Source of the DNA: Solirubrobacteraceae bacterium
Lineage (GTDB): Bacteria; Actinomycetota; Thermoleophilia; Solirubrobacterales; Solirubrobacteraceae
Assembly (NCBI GenBank): GCA_030038955.1
Contig: JASHQV010000310.1
Location: forward strand, 1-17,515
DNA length: 17,515 nt
Direction: 5' to 3'
Shown here in pieces: positions 7,355-13,042 of this stretch; positions within the stretch are counted from its first letter, which is position 1, and each line of letters begins with the position of its first letter. The notes beneath the pieces are model-generated. The model was not told the DNA's origin. It searched no databases and worked only from the letters and a program-made list of their open reading frames with translations. A program made the position numbers and the translations under genes.

Positions 7355-8722
7355 ATGGGAACCCCCGATCACAGCGATCACGAGCATTCCGGACCCGGCT
7401 ATGCCTCTCCGGAGGCTGCCCGCAAGCAGCCTCCGGAGAAGTTCGTCTACGTCGCCGCCCTGTACGAGGGCACCGGGATCGATCGTCCCGACTTCATCGC
7501 CGTGGTCGACGTCGATCCGGAGTCGGCCAGCTACGGCCAGATCGTCCACCGCACGGAGATGCCGAACGTTGGCGACGAGCTGCACCACTTCGGCTGGAAC
7601 GCATGCTCCTCGGCCTGCCACTCGCAGCTCCAGCGGGACACGCTGATCGTGCCCGGCTTCCGCTCCTCGCGGATCCACCTCCTCGACGTCTCCGAACCAC
7701 GGACGCCGCGGATCAAGAACGTGATCGAAGGCGAGGAGATCGGGCAGAAGCTCGGGTTGAGCGCGCCACACACCGTCCACTGCATGCCCGGAGACATCGT
7801 CACGATCTCGATGCTGGGCGACGCCGACGGCAACCTGCCGGGAGGCTTCGCGGTGCTCGACGCGCGCGACTTCTCGGTCGCCGAGCGGTGGGAGCGCAAG
7901 TCGTCGGACGTGCAGTTCAACTACGACTTCTGGTACCAGCCCCGCCAGAACACGCTGGTCTCCAGCGAATGGGGCGCGCCCAACACGTTCAAGGACGGGT
8001 TCGACCCGGCGGATGTGGCCGCGGGCAAGTACGGTCGGCGACTGCACTTCTGGGACCTCGAGCGGCGCGAGAAGGTGCAGACGATCGACCTCGGCGACGA
8101 GGGGTTGATCCCGCTCGAGATCCGCTGGCAGCACGACCCCGACTCGGCTCAGGGGTTCGTCGCCGGCACGCTGTCGAGCAACGTCATCCGCTTCCACCGT
8201 GACGACGGCCACTGGGCGGTTGAGAAGGTGATCGACGTGGCCAACGAGGAGCTCGAGGGCTGGCCACTGGAGGGCGGTGTTCCCGGCCTGATCACCGACC
8301 TCGTGCTCACGCTCGACGACCGCGATCTGTTCTTCTCGGACTGGCTGCACGGCGACGTGCGTCACTACGACGTCTCCGACCCACAGCGACCGGCGCTGCG
8401 CTCACAGGTCTGGCTCGGCGGTCTGCTCGGTCGCGACGGCGGACACCCGAAGGCGCCGGGTCCGCTGAACGGTGGTCCGCAAATGCTGCAGAGCTCGTTC
8501 GACGGGCAGCGCGTGTACGTGACGAACTCGCTGTACTCGAGCTGGGACAACCAGTTCTACCCCGGGATCCGGGGCTGGCTGACGAAGCTCGATCGCCAGC
8601 CGGACGGGAGCTACGCGCTCGACCCGGACTTCTTCGTCGACTTCGACGAGCAGGCCGATGGCGCGCGTCCGCATGAGATCCACCTGCCCGGCGGAGACTG
8701 CACGACCGAGATCTTCCAGTGA
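7355..8722 (+). CDS. mtoX: Selenium-binding protein family (SBP56) / methanethiol oxidase
   Basis: Predicted methanethiol oxidase of the SBP56/SELENBP1 family: methanethiol plus O2 and water to formaldehyde, H2S and H2O2, in a metal (copper)-dependent reaction. The whole 455-aa frame matches family landmarks as I remember them: LYEGTGIDRPDFIAVVD, HHFGWNACSSACHS (77-90), SAPHTVHC (136-143), GYDFWYQPR-like NYDFWYQPRQN, SEWGAPN, DGFDPADV, LIPLEIRW, GLITDLVLTLDDR, FFSDWLHGD, NGGPQMLQ, SLYSSWDNQFYP and a C-terminal HLPGGDCTTEIF. The Cys that binds selenium in human SELENBP1 corresponds to Cys84. The human CSSC reads CSSAC here, one residue longer. His-rich patches (H6, H9, H11; H77, H78, H89; H139, H142) are candidate metal ligands. 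No signal peptide is visible, whereas some bacterial members are periplasmic. ATG 7355 has an excellent ribosome binding site. A CtaG-like gene follows after 27 bp, probably in the same operon. Confidence 0.93.
   Translation: MGTPDHSDHEHSGPGYASPEAARKQPPEKFVYVAALYEGTGIDRPDFIAVVDVDPESASYGQIVHRTEMPNVGDELHHFGWNACSSACHSQLQRDTLIVPGFRSSRIHLLDVSEPRTPRIKNVIEGEEIGQKLGLSAPHTVHCMPGDIVTISMLGDADGNLPGGFAVLDARDFSVAERWERKSSDVQFNYDFWYQPRQNTLVSSEWGAPNTFKDGFDPADVAAGKYGRRLHFWDLERREKVQTIDLGDEGLIPLEIRWQHDPDSAQGFVAGTLSSNVIRFHRDDGHWAVEKVIDVANEELEGWPLEGGVPGLITDLVLTLDDRDLFFSDWLHGDVRHYDVSDPQRPALRSQVWLGGLLGRDGGHPKAPGPLNGGPQMLQSSFDGQRVYVTNSLYSSWDNQFYPGIRGWLTKLDRQPDGSYALDPDFFVDFDEQADGARPHEIHLPGGDCTTEIFQ
7407..7438 (+). repeat. 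Perfect 13-bp inverted repeat inside the SBP56 start region
   Basis: The arms CTCCGGAGGCTGC (7407-7419) and GCAGCCTCCGGAG (7426-7438) are exact reverse complements separated by six bases (CCGCAA). The resulting GC-rich hairpin begins about 50 nt after the start codon, in the codons for SPEAARKQPPE, a poorly conserved N-terminal segment. There is no T-run after it, so a simple intrinsic terminator is unlikely. It might affect early translation or mRNA stability, or be a chance result of Pro/Glu/Ala codons. Confidence 0.8.
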
Positions 8723-8749
8723 GGATCCCCCGGAGCTGGGCGGAGAGTC

Positions 8750-9568
8750 TTGCTCGAGTGGACGCTTGACGGTCCGGTCGGCGCGAGCTTCCTCGTCCTG
8801 CTTGCGCTGACCGGGCTCGTCTACCTCGGCGCGGTCAGGCGCGGCGAGCGCCTCGATCGCCGCGGCCGCCGCTGGCCGCGGCAGCGATCGGCGTGCTTCC
8901 TCGGGGGCCTGCTGGTGCTGGTCATCGACCTGTACTCGGAGATCGGCATCGAGGCCGATCTGCGGCTGACCGACCACATGGTCGAGCACATGGTGATGTG
9001 GCTGGTGGTCGCGCCGCTGCTCGCCGCCGGGGCGCCCGTGCGGCTCGCCTTCTACGCGCTGCCGCGAGCCGGGCGGCACCGGCTCGGACGCTGGCTGCGC
9101 TCGCGGCCCGTGTCGGTGCTGACCAGCCCGGTCGGATCGGTCTCGGTGTTCTCCGCGGTGCTGCTGATCGCCCACGTTCCCGCGGTCTACGGGCTCACGC
9201 TGAGAAGCGACTTCGCCCACGAGACCGAGCACGGCCTGTTCCTGCTCACCTCACTGCTCGTGTGGGCGCCGCTGCTCGGTGTCGATCCGCTCCCGCATCG
9301 CCCGAGCCGGAAGGGCCAGGCCCTGTGCATGCTCGCCTGCATGGTGCCGATGGCGCTCGTCGCGGCCTGGCTGAGCAGCGCCGCGCATCCGGTCTACGGG
9401 CACTACGTCGCGTTGCTTGGCCAAGCGGCCCTGAGCGACCAGCGCCACGCCGCGATGGTCATGTGGATCGGCGGGATCCCGGGCTTCGCCGTGCCTGCGA
9501 TCGCACGCTACGCGCGGCCGCGGCGCGTGGGCGCGCCGCGCCTCAGCTCGCGGCGGGTCCCCGCCTGA
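8750..9568 (+). CDS. ctaG: CtaG-like cytochrome c oxidase assembly (copper-handling) membrane protein
   Basis: Predicted polytopic membrane protein of the caa3-type CtaG family, which helps assemble the copper centre of haem-copper oxidases. The 272 aa show about seven hydrophobic segments (around 11-30, 48-63, 82-105, 128-150, 160-178, 190-210, 232-252). Family-like histidine motifs include TDHMVEHMVMW (H76, H80), AHVPAVYG (H142), HETEHG (H157, H161), AHPVYGHY (H213, H218) and H233. The TTG start at 8750 follows GGAGAG closely and lies 27 bp after the SBP56 stop, so co-transcription is likely. No cytochrome oxidase subunit gene is present here, so the copper may be destined for the SBP56 protein instead; this is inference. 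The C-terminal tail is Arg-rich and ends just before a repeat-rich gap. Confidence 0.88.
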   Translation: MLEWTLDGPVGASFLVLLALTGLVYLGAVRRGERLDRRGRRWPRQRSACFLGGLLVLVIDLYSEIGIEADLRLTDHMVEHMVMWLVVAPLLAAGAPVRLAFYALPRAGRHRLGRWLRSRPVSVLTSPVGSVSVFSAVLLIAHVPAVYGLTLRSDFAHETEHGLFLLTSLLVWAPLLGVDPLPHRPSRKGQALCMLACMVPMALVAAWLSSAAHPVYGHYVALLGQAALSDQRHAAMVMWIGGIPGFAVPAIARYARPRRVGAPRLSSRRVPA

Positions 9569-9585
9569 CGTGTGCTGCGACCGCA

Positions 9586-9635
9586 TGCTCGACGCGGAGT
9601 AGCGACCGCCTGCTCGACGCGGAGTAGCGACCGCC
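9586..9635. repeat. 25-bp perfect tandem repeat, two copies, after ctaG
   Basis: Units 9586-9610 and 9611-9635 are identical and start TGCTCGACGCGGAGTAGCGA. A partial third copy (TGCGACCGCA, about 9576-9585) precedes them. The ten bases CCGCCTGACG that contain the ctaG stop codon (9561-9570) recur exactly at 9631-9640, so the region looks like repeated duplication of the gene's 3' end. Confidence 0.9.
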
Positions 9636-9697
9636 TGACGCCCCCGGCCGGATCCTTGGCCCGAACTTCCGCGATGATGGTCGGCACAGACGGTTTT

Positions 9698-9818
9698 CAG
9701 GCGGCTCGAATGAGCAAGCTGCGCGCCACGGCGCCAGTTTGCTCGTGCGAGCACGAAAACCGGCATCGAACGAGCAAAGCGCCGGGTCAGCGTCCGCTTT
9801 GCTCGTTCGAGCCGCCTG
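9698..9818. repeat. Palindromic four-half-site element, copy 1
   Basis: Four half-sites of an 8-bp motif alternate in orientation: TGAGCAAG (9711, degenerate), TTTGCTCG (9738), CGAGCAAA (9771) and TTTGCTCG (9798). Start-to-start spacings are 27, 33 and 27 bp. The outer arms 9698-9717 and 9799-9818 are complementary at 19 of 20 positions, the exception being a G-T pair. The inner arms 9738-9755 and 9761-9778 pair at 14 of 18 positions around an AAAAC loop. An alternative perfect 16-bp stem joins 9766-9781 with 9795-9810. Copy 2 at 9921-10035 has the same architecture 220 bp further on. Confidence 0.9.
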
Positions 9819-9865
9819 GACTGCCCTCCTTCATTGCAAAATCGTCAGACGCGACCGCGAGCGCT

Positions 9866-9890
9866 GCTCAAGCCGGGCGCTCAAGCCGGG
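9866..9890. repeat. Short 13-bp-period direct repeat
   Basis: GCTCAAGCCGGG occurs at 9866-9877 and again at 9879-9890, one base apart. It lies between the two palindromic elements and has no evident function. Confidence 0.8.
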
Positions 9891-9920
9891 TCGTGATCGG
9901 GGCAACGCGCGTGGCATCGA

Positions 9921-10035
9921 CCTGCTCTGGCGCGCAAACCGGACGCTGACGCGCCAGTTTGCGCGCTAGAGCACGAAAAACGTGTTCCTGCGCGCAAAGC
10001 TCGGGGCTGCGGCACGGTTTGCGCGCTAGAACAGG
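9921..10035. repeat. Palindromic four-half-site element, copy 2
   Basis: The half-sites CGCGCAAA (9931), TTTGCGCG (9958), CGCGCAAA (9991) and TTTGCGCG (10018) have spacings of 27, 33 and 27 bp, exactly as in copy 1, but with CGCG in place of CTCG. The outer arms 9921-9941 and 10015-10035 match at 19 of 21 positions, and one of the two exceptions is a G-T pair. The inner arms 9958-9975 and 9981-9998 match at 15 of 18 around an AAAAA loop. The motif-change pairs (T-A to G-C) preserve pairing between copies, as in a folded RNA or DNA cruciform. No known family is recognised. Confidence 0.9.
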
Positions 10036-10094
10036 TATGGCCGCCTCACCGGCTCGCCCGCTAGACCAGGTATGGCGGCCTCACCGGCTCGCCC
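10025..10094. repeat. 35-bp tandem duplication covering the end of the dGTPase-like gene
   Basis: Units 10025-10059 and 10060-10094 match at 33 of 35 positions, start GCTAGA and end CTCACCGGCTCGCCC. The second unit contains the last codons and the stop of the minus-strand dGTPase-like gene (10081-10083). The first is therefore a duplicated copy of that gene end lying downstream of the stop. Its edge overlaps the last half-site of the palindromic element. Confidence 0.9.
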
Positions 10095-11370
10095 GCGCCG
10101 CCGCGTCGATGATCGAGCCGCGCGAGATCCCGGTCAGGCGGCGGTACAGCTCGTAGGCCATCTCCTCGGTGAGGCCGGCGACGAAGTCCGTGGCCACGCG
10201 GTTCGCGCCGCTCTCGGAGTCGATCAGCTCGAGCAGGTCGCGCTGCGGCAGCGGGAACAGCTTGCCCTCGCTGCCGGGGTCCGTCGCCGCCGCGATGTAG
10301 ATGTCGTGCAGCTCCCGGATCAGCTTCGCCTGACCGTGGTGGATCGTCGCCAGCGACGGGTCGGTGATCACGTAGAACCAGGCAACCTCCTTCAGCACCG
10401 CCACCTCGGCCCGCTGCTCGGCGGCGATCTCCAGGCGCTCCCCGTGCCGGCTGGCGGCGTTGATGAAGCGCCCGATCAGGTAAGAGGACTGCTCCCGGAG
10501 GTTGGTGCGGTCACGCCGCCCTCCCCGGTACGGCTCGATCAGGCCGAACGGAGCGGAGGCGGCGACGAACAGGCGCTCGAAGGCGTCGACCAGGTTCTGC
10601 TCGGTGAGGCCGGCGAGCCGGAACTTCGCCTGCAGCTCGCCGGGCCGCTCGCAGAGCTCGCCGATCAACCGCCGCCGTTCGGTGTCCTCGGCTGCGGCCA
10701 GCTGCTCCAGTGGGATCAGGCCGAGTCGAAAGAAGTCCTCGAGGTCGTGGACCGCGTAGGTGACCTCGTCCGACCAGTCCACCACCGCCGCCTCGAGCGA
10801 GCGCTGGTCCTGCTCGCAGCCCGCGCGCGCGAACTCGAAGAACCGCCGCTCGCTCTCATACGTACCCCACTTGTGCCGCTTGCTCTCGTCCGCGGGGTCC
10901 TGCGCCCAGGGGTACTTGAGGATCGCGGCCAGCGTCCTCCGGGTCAGGTTGAGTCCGCGGTAGTCGCCGCTGCGCAGCGCCAGGAAGGTGACGATCCGGA
11001 ACGACTGGGCGTTGCCCTCGAACCCGCCCCACGCCTGCGCCCGCTGGTTGAGCGCGTCCTCGCCGAGGTGCCCGAACGGCGGATGACCGAGGTCGTGGGC
11101 GAGCGCGGCCGCCGCCGCCACCTCCTGTCGATCGGCGCTCAGCCCGAGCCGCTTTGCCAGCCGCCGCGCCACCTGCGCGACCTTGAGCGTGTGCGTCAGC
11201 CGGTTGTGGACCGTGAGCCCGGACTCCGGGGCGGCGATCTGCGTGATCCCCGCCAGCCGCTGGAACGCCGAGGTGTAGAGGATTCGGTCGTGATCGCGCT
11301 CGGCCTCGGTGCGGTCGTGCGGCCGCCGCTCCGAGTACAGCCGCTGGCTAGGTCCGAACCGCGCTGGCAT
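10081..11370 (-). CDS. dgt: dGTPase-like HD-domain triphosphohydrolase
   Basis: Predicted deoxynucleoside triphosphate triphosphohydrolase (dNTP to deoxynucleoside plus triphosphate), cytoplasmic, involved in dNTP pool control. The 429-aa protein shows the Dgt N-terminal signature YTSAFQRLAGITQI (32-45), then the HD metal site: His60 in NRLTHTLKVAQV, the HD pair at 92-93 in AHDLGHPPFGHLGE, and His96 and His101. GGFEGNAQSFRI is also typical. The C-terminal half is helical, as in type-2 Dgt proteins. The ATG at 11370 has a GAAGG ribosome binding site. It lies 18 bp after a small 91-aa gene and about 300 bp after an MFS gene on the same strand, so the three are likely co-transcribed. The actual substrate (dGTP or other dNTP) cannot be assigned from sequence. 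Confidence 0.92.
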   Translation of the reverse strand: MPARFGPSQRLYSERRPHDRTEAERDHDRILYTSAFQRLAGITQIAAPESGLTVHNRLTHTLKVAQVARRLAKRLGLSADRQEVAAAAALAHDLGHPPFGHLGEDALNQRAQAWGGFEGNAQSFRIVTFLALRSGDYRGLNLTRRTLAAILKYPWAQDPADESKRHKWGTYESERRFFEFARAGCEQDQRSLEAAVVDWSDEVTYAVHDLEDFFRLGLIPLEQLAAAEDTERRRLIGELCERPGELQAKFRLAGLTEQNLVDAFERLFVAASAPFGLIEPYRGGRRDRTNLREQSSYLIGRFINAASRHGERLEIAAEQRAEVAVLKEVAWFYVITDPSLATIHHGQAKLIRELHDIYIAAATDPGSEGKLFPLPQRDLLELIDSESGANRVATDFVAGLTEEMAYELYRRLTGISRGSIIDAAARASR

Positions 11371-11388
11371 CGACCTTCGCGCTCGTGA

Positions 11389-11664
11389 TCATCTCGCCCG
11401 ATCCGCGGCCGGCGGCCTAGTGGTGCCGCCGGCCGTGCTGGCGTCGTGCAGACGGTTGGCGTTCAGCAGCCGCAGCACGGCCGCCCGGATCAGCGCGCTC
11501 TCGACGTCCCCGAGTTGCGCCCGGACCCGCGCTCGCAGCTCCCAGCTCGTCGCCGGCCGCTCGGCCTCGAACGCGCTCGCGACGACCGCCTCCACCTGCT
11601 CCAGACGTGCGTGCTCGCGGGCGTCGAGCTGTTCCAGCGGGGTGGGCTGCAGGTCCTCGGTCAT
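11389..11664 (-). CDS. Small conserved-looking protein, possible winged-helix fold
   Basis: A 91-aa protein I do not recognise. The N-terminal part is acidic and helical (LEQLDAREHARLEQVEAVV, about 10-28). The middle, TSWELRARVRAQLGDVESAL (about 39-58), followed by IRAAVLRLLNANRLHD, resembles the helix-turn-helix and wing pattern of small winged-helix proteins, but this is only a visual impression. The tail (75-91) is low-complexity. No strong ribosome binding site is visible. Support for it being real is its snug fit (21 bp after the MFS stop, 18 bp before the dGTPase-like start), its strand, and an amino-acid composition more protein-like than the antisense frames. It may be regulatory or accessory to the dGTPase. 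Confidence 0.6.
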   Translation of the reverse strand: MTEDLQPTPLEQLDAREHARLEQVEAVVASAFEAERPATSWELRARVRAQLGDVESALIRAAVLRLLNANRLHDASTAGGTTRPPAADRAR

Positions 11665-11685
11665 CGTGGTCCGGTCCGGTAAACC

Positions 11686-12915
11686 CTAAGCGCCGTCCCC
11701 CGCGCGCGCCAGCCACACCCCGATTGCGGCGCTGATCACCGCGGAGCCGACGAAGATCTGGGCGTAGCTGAGCTGCGCGATCAACGCGGACCCGGCGGCT
11801 TGTATCGGGGCCTGCGGTCCGAACAGGGCGAGCGTCAGCGCGGCCGAGACCCGACCCTGGAGCTCGTTCGGGGTGGCGCGCTGGGCGACGTTGAGCGTCG
11901 CCAGGAACACGTACGGCAGCGCGAACCCGAGCACGAGCGAGCCGACCACCGCCGCCGGCAGCCAGCCGCTCGCGCGGAGCAGGTCGCCGGCGGCGAAGTT
12001 GAGCAGGCCCGCGACCGCCAGCCAACGCTCGCCGAAACGAACGATCACGCGGTTGGCGGTGAGTGCGGCGACGATCGAGCCGGCGCCGAGCGTCGCCGAC
12101 AGCACGCCGAGGAACGCGGGCCGCTGCCCGAGGCCATGGACGAGGCTGTACTGCGCCGCGACGCCGACCCCGGACAGGGCCATCACCCCGGTCGCGGCGA
12201 TCGCGACCGGCCGGATCGAACGTGTCCGCCAGATGTGTCCGATCCCCGCGACCAGCTCGCGTCGCAGATGCGCTTCCGTGCGAGCCGGCTGCTCGTCGCC
12301 GACGCGCAGACGCGTGATCATCACCGCTGCGAGCACGAACGTGGCGGCGTCGAGCGCGGCCACCGCGCCGCCGCCGAGCGCGACGAACAGGCCCGCGCCG
12401 AGCAGCGGCGCCGTCAGCCGGCCGAGCTCCTGGATCGTCAGCCGCCAGCCGTTGATCCGCCGGCGCAGCTCGAGCGCGAACATGTGCGCGAACAGCGCGT
12501 CCTCGGCCGGCACGATGAGCGTCGCCTCGAGGCCGTAGGCGGCCATCACCGCGAACACGATCCACGTCTCCGCGCGGGCGCGGACGGCGAGCAGCGGCAG
12601 GACCGTGAGGGCCCCGGCCAGGTTCAGGCACACGAGCATGCGCTTGCGCGGCAACCGATCGGCGACGACGCCCGCGAGCGGCGCGGCGAGCGTCGCGGCG
12701 TAGGCACACGCCGACACCAGCCCCGCCTGCGAGCTGCTACCGGTCAGCGTCTTGACCCAGACGCCGGCGACCAGCGACAGCGCGCTGTCGCCGACCAGCG
12801 AGGCGCCCGTGCCGGCGAAGTACAGGCGCGCGTTGCGGCGCGCGCCCGCGGCAGCGTCGGACTCCGCGGCTCCGACTTCGTCGACGAGGCTCCTGCGGGG
12901 ATCGACGACCGACAC
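11686..12915 (-). CDS. MFS transporter, EntS/MFS_3-type exporter
   Basis: Predicted 409-aa inner-membrane transporter of the major facilitator superfamily with about 12 hydrophobic segments starting near residue 31 (LYFAGTGASLVGDSALSLVA). The loop 2-3 motif is GVVADRLPRKR (82-92), the MFS motif A. The NVAQRATPNELQGRVSA segment (about 356-372) is characteristic of the MFS_3 (enterobactin exporter-like, transmembrane secretion effector) group. Such proteins export small molecules by proton antiport, but the substrate is unknown here and no siderophore genes are nearby. The GTG start at 12915 gives a soluble 30-residue N-terminus and follows a TAGGG sequence. The gene heads the run leading to the 91-aa protein and the dGTPase-like hydrolase, with an A/T-rich promoter-like stretch upstream. 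Confidence 0.88.
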   Translation of the reverse strand: MSVVDPRRSLVDEVGAAESDAAAGARRNARLYFAGTGASLVGDSALSLVAGVWVKTLTGSSSQAGLVSACAYAATLAAPLAGVVADRLPRKRMLVCLNLAGALTVLPLLAVRARAETWIVFAVMAAYGLEATLIVPAEDALFAHMFALELRRRINGWRLTIQELGRLTAPLLGAGLFVALGGGAVAALDAATFVLAAVMITRLRVGDEQPARTEAHLRRELVAGIGHIWRTRSIRPVAIAATGVMALSGVGVAAQYSLVHGLGQRPAFLGVLSATLGAGSIVAALTANRVIVRFGERWLAVAGLLNFAAGDLLRASGWLPAAVVGSLVLGFALPYVFLATLNVAQRATPNELQGRVSAALTLALFGPQAPIQAAGSALIAQLSYAQIFVGSAVISAAIGVWLARAGDGA

Positions 12916-13013
12916 CGCACAAACCCTACCCCTGATGAGTCAGTCACCAATAGATAATCTGCTAATATATGACTGAGATCATGCACCGGGTCGTCAGCGC
13001 GCGTGGCGCCGCT
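12916..13013 (-). promoter_or_regulatory. A/T-rich candidate promoter/operator upstream of the MFS gene
   Basis: Within a GC-rich window, 12931-12980 is strikingly A/T-rich. TCAGTCA (12940-12946) and TGACTGA (12970-12976) form an inverted repeat 23 bp apart. AGATAATCT (12952-12960) is a small odd-length palindrome between them. On the minus strand TATATT and TTATCT are possible -10 boxes. Operator-like dyads upstream of an exporter gene suggest repressor control, but no regulator gene is adjacent. Confidence 0.45.
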
Positions 13014-13033
13014 CAGCGGACACCTGTCCGCTG
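13014..13033. terminator. Perfect 9-bp dyad after the PLP enzyme gene
   Basis: CAGCGGACA (13014-13022) and TGTCCGCTG (13025-13033) are exact reverse complements with two bases between, so an 8-bp stem with a 4-nt loop is feasible. It begins 10 bp past the stop of the minus-strand gene ending at 13043. No T-run follows on that strand, so termination would not be of the classic intrinsic type. An operator site is the alternative. Confidence 0.45.
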
Positions 13034-13042
13034 CGGGCTCGG

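Larger units (their letters stand above)
9569..10080. other. Repeat-packed intergenic region between convergent genes
   Basis: A 512-bp gap between the stops of ctaG (+) and the dGTPase-like gene (-). Short open frames cross it on the + strand, but they contain low-complexity or repeat-derived residues, lack ribosome binding sites and resemble no protein family, so I call no gene. It holds a 25-bp tandem repeat, a 13-bp-period repeat, two copies of a palindromic four-half-site element and a 35-bp duplication of the end of the dGTPase-like gene, each listed separately. It may serve as a two-way transcription end. Confidence 0.8.

Noticed and set aside
7598..7630. Selenocysteine in the selenium-binding protein
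   Set aside because: The frame has ordinary Cys codons at positions 84 and 88 and no in-frame TGA. SBP56 proteins are not selenoproteins by coding.
7340..8365. Minus-strand open frame opposite the SBP56 gene
   Set aside because: It lies wholly within the SBP56 gene, which has full-length family similarity. The antisense frame has no recognisable motif.
9572..9949. Possible small + strand gene in the repeat region
   Set aside because: Its residues come from repeat sequence, there is no ribosome binding site and it looks like no known protein.
9698..10035. tRNA, riboswitch or IS element end
   Set aside because: There is no cloverleaf with conserved T-loop bases, no downstream gene in the right orientation for a riboswitch, and no transposase frame.
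9586..10094. CRISPR array
   Set aside because: The repeats are tandem or palindromic without regularly sized unique spacers, and no cas genes are present.
10072..11388. Long + strand open frame opposite the dGTPase-like gene
   Set aside because: The minus strand carries the HD metal motifs and a ribosome binding site; the + frame is a compositional shadow.
11800..12957. Long + strand open frame opposite the MFS gene
   Set aside because: It is highly charged and Arg-rich with no domain, while the minus strand encodes a regular membrane transporter.
13014..13033. Firm intrinsic terminator
   Set aside because: The dyad is perfect but lacks a T-run on either strand, so it is listed only as a weak candidate.
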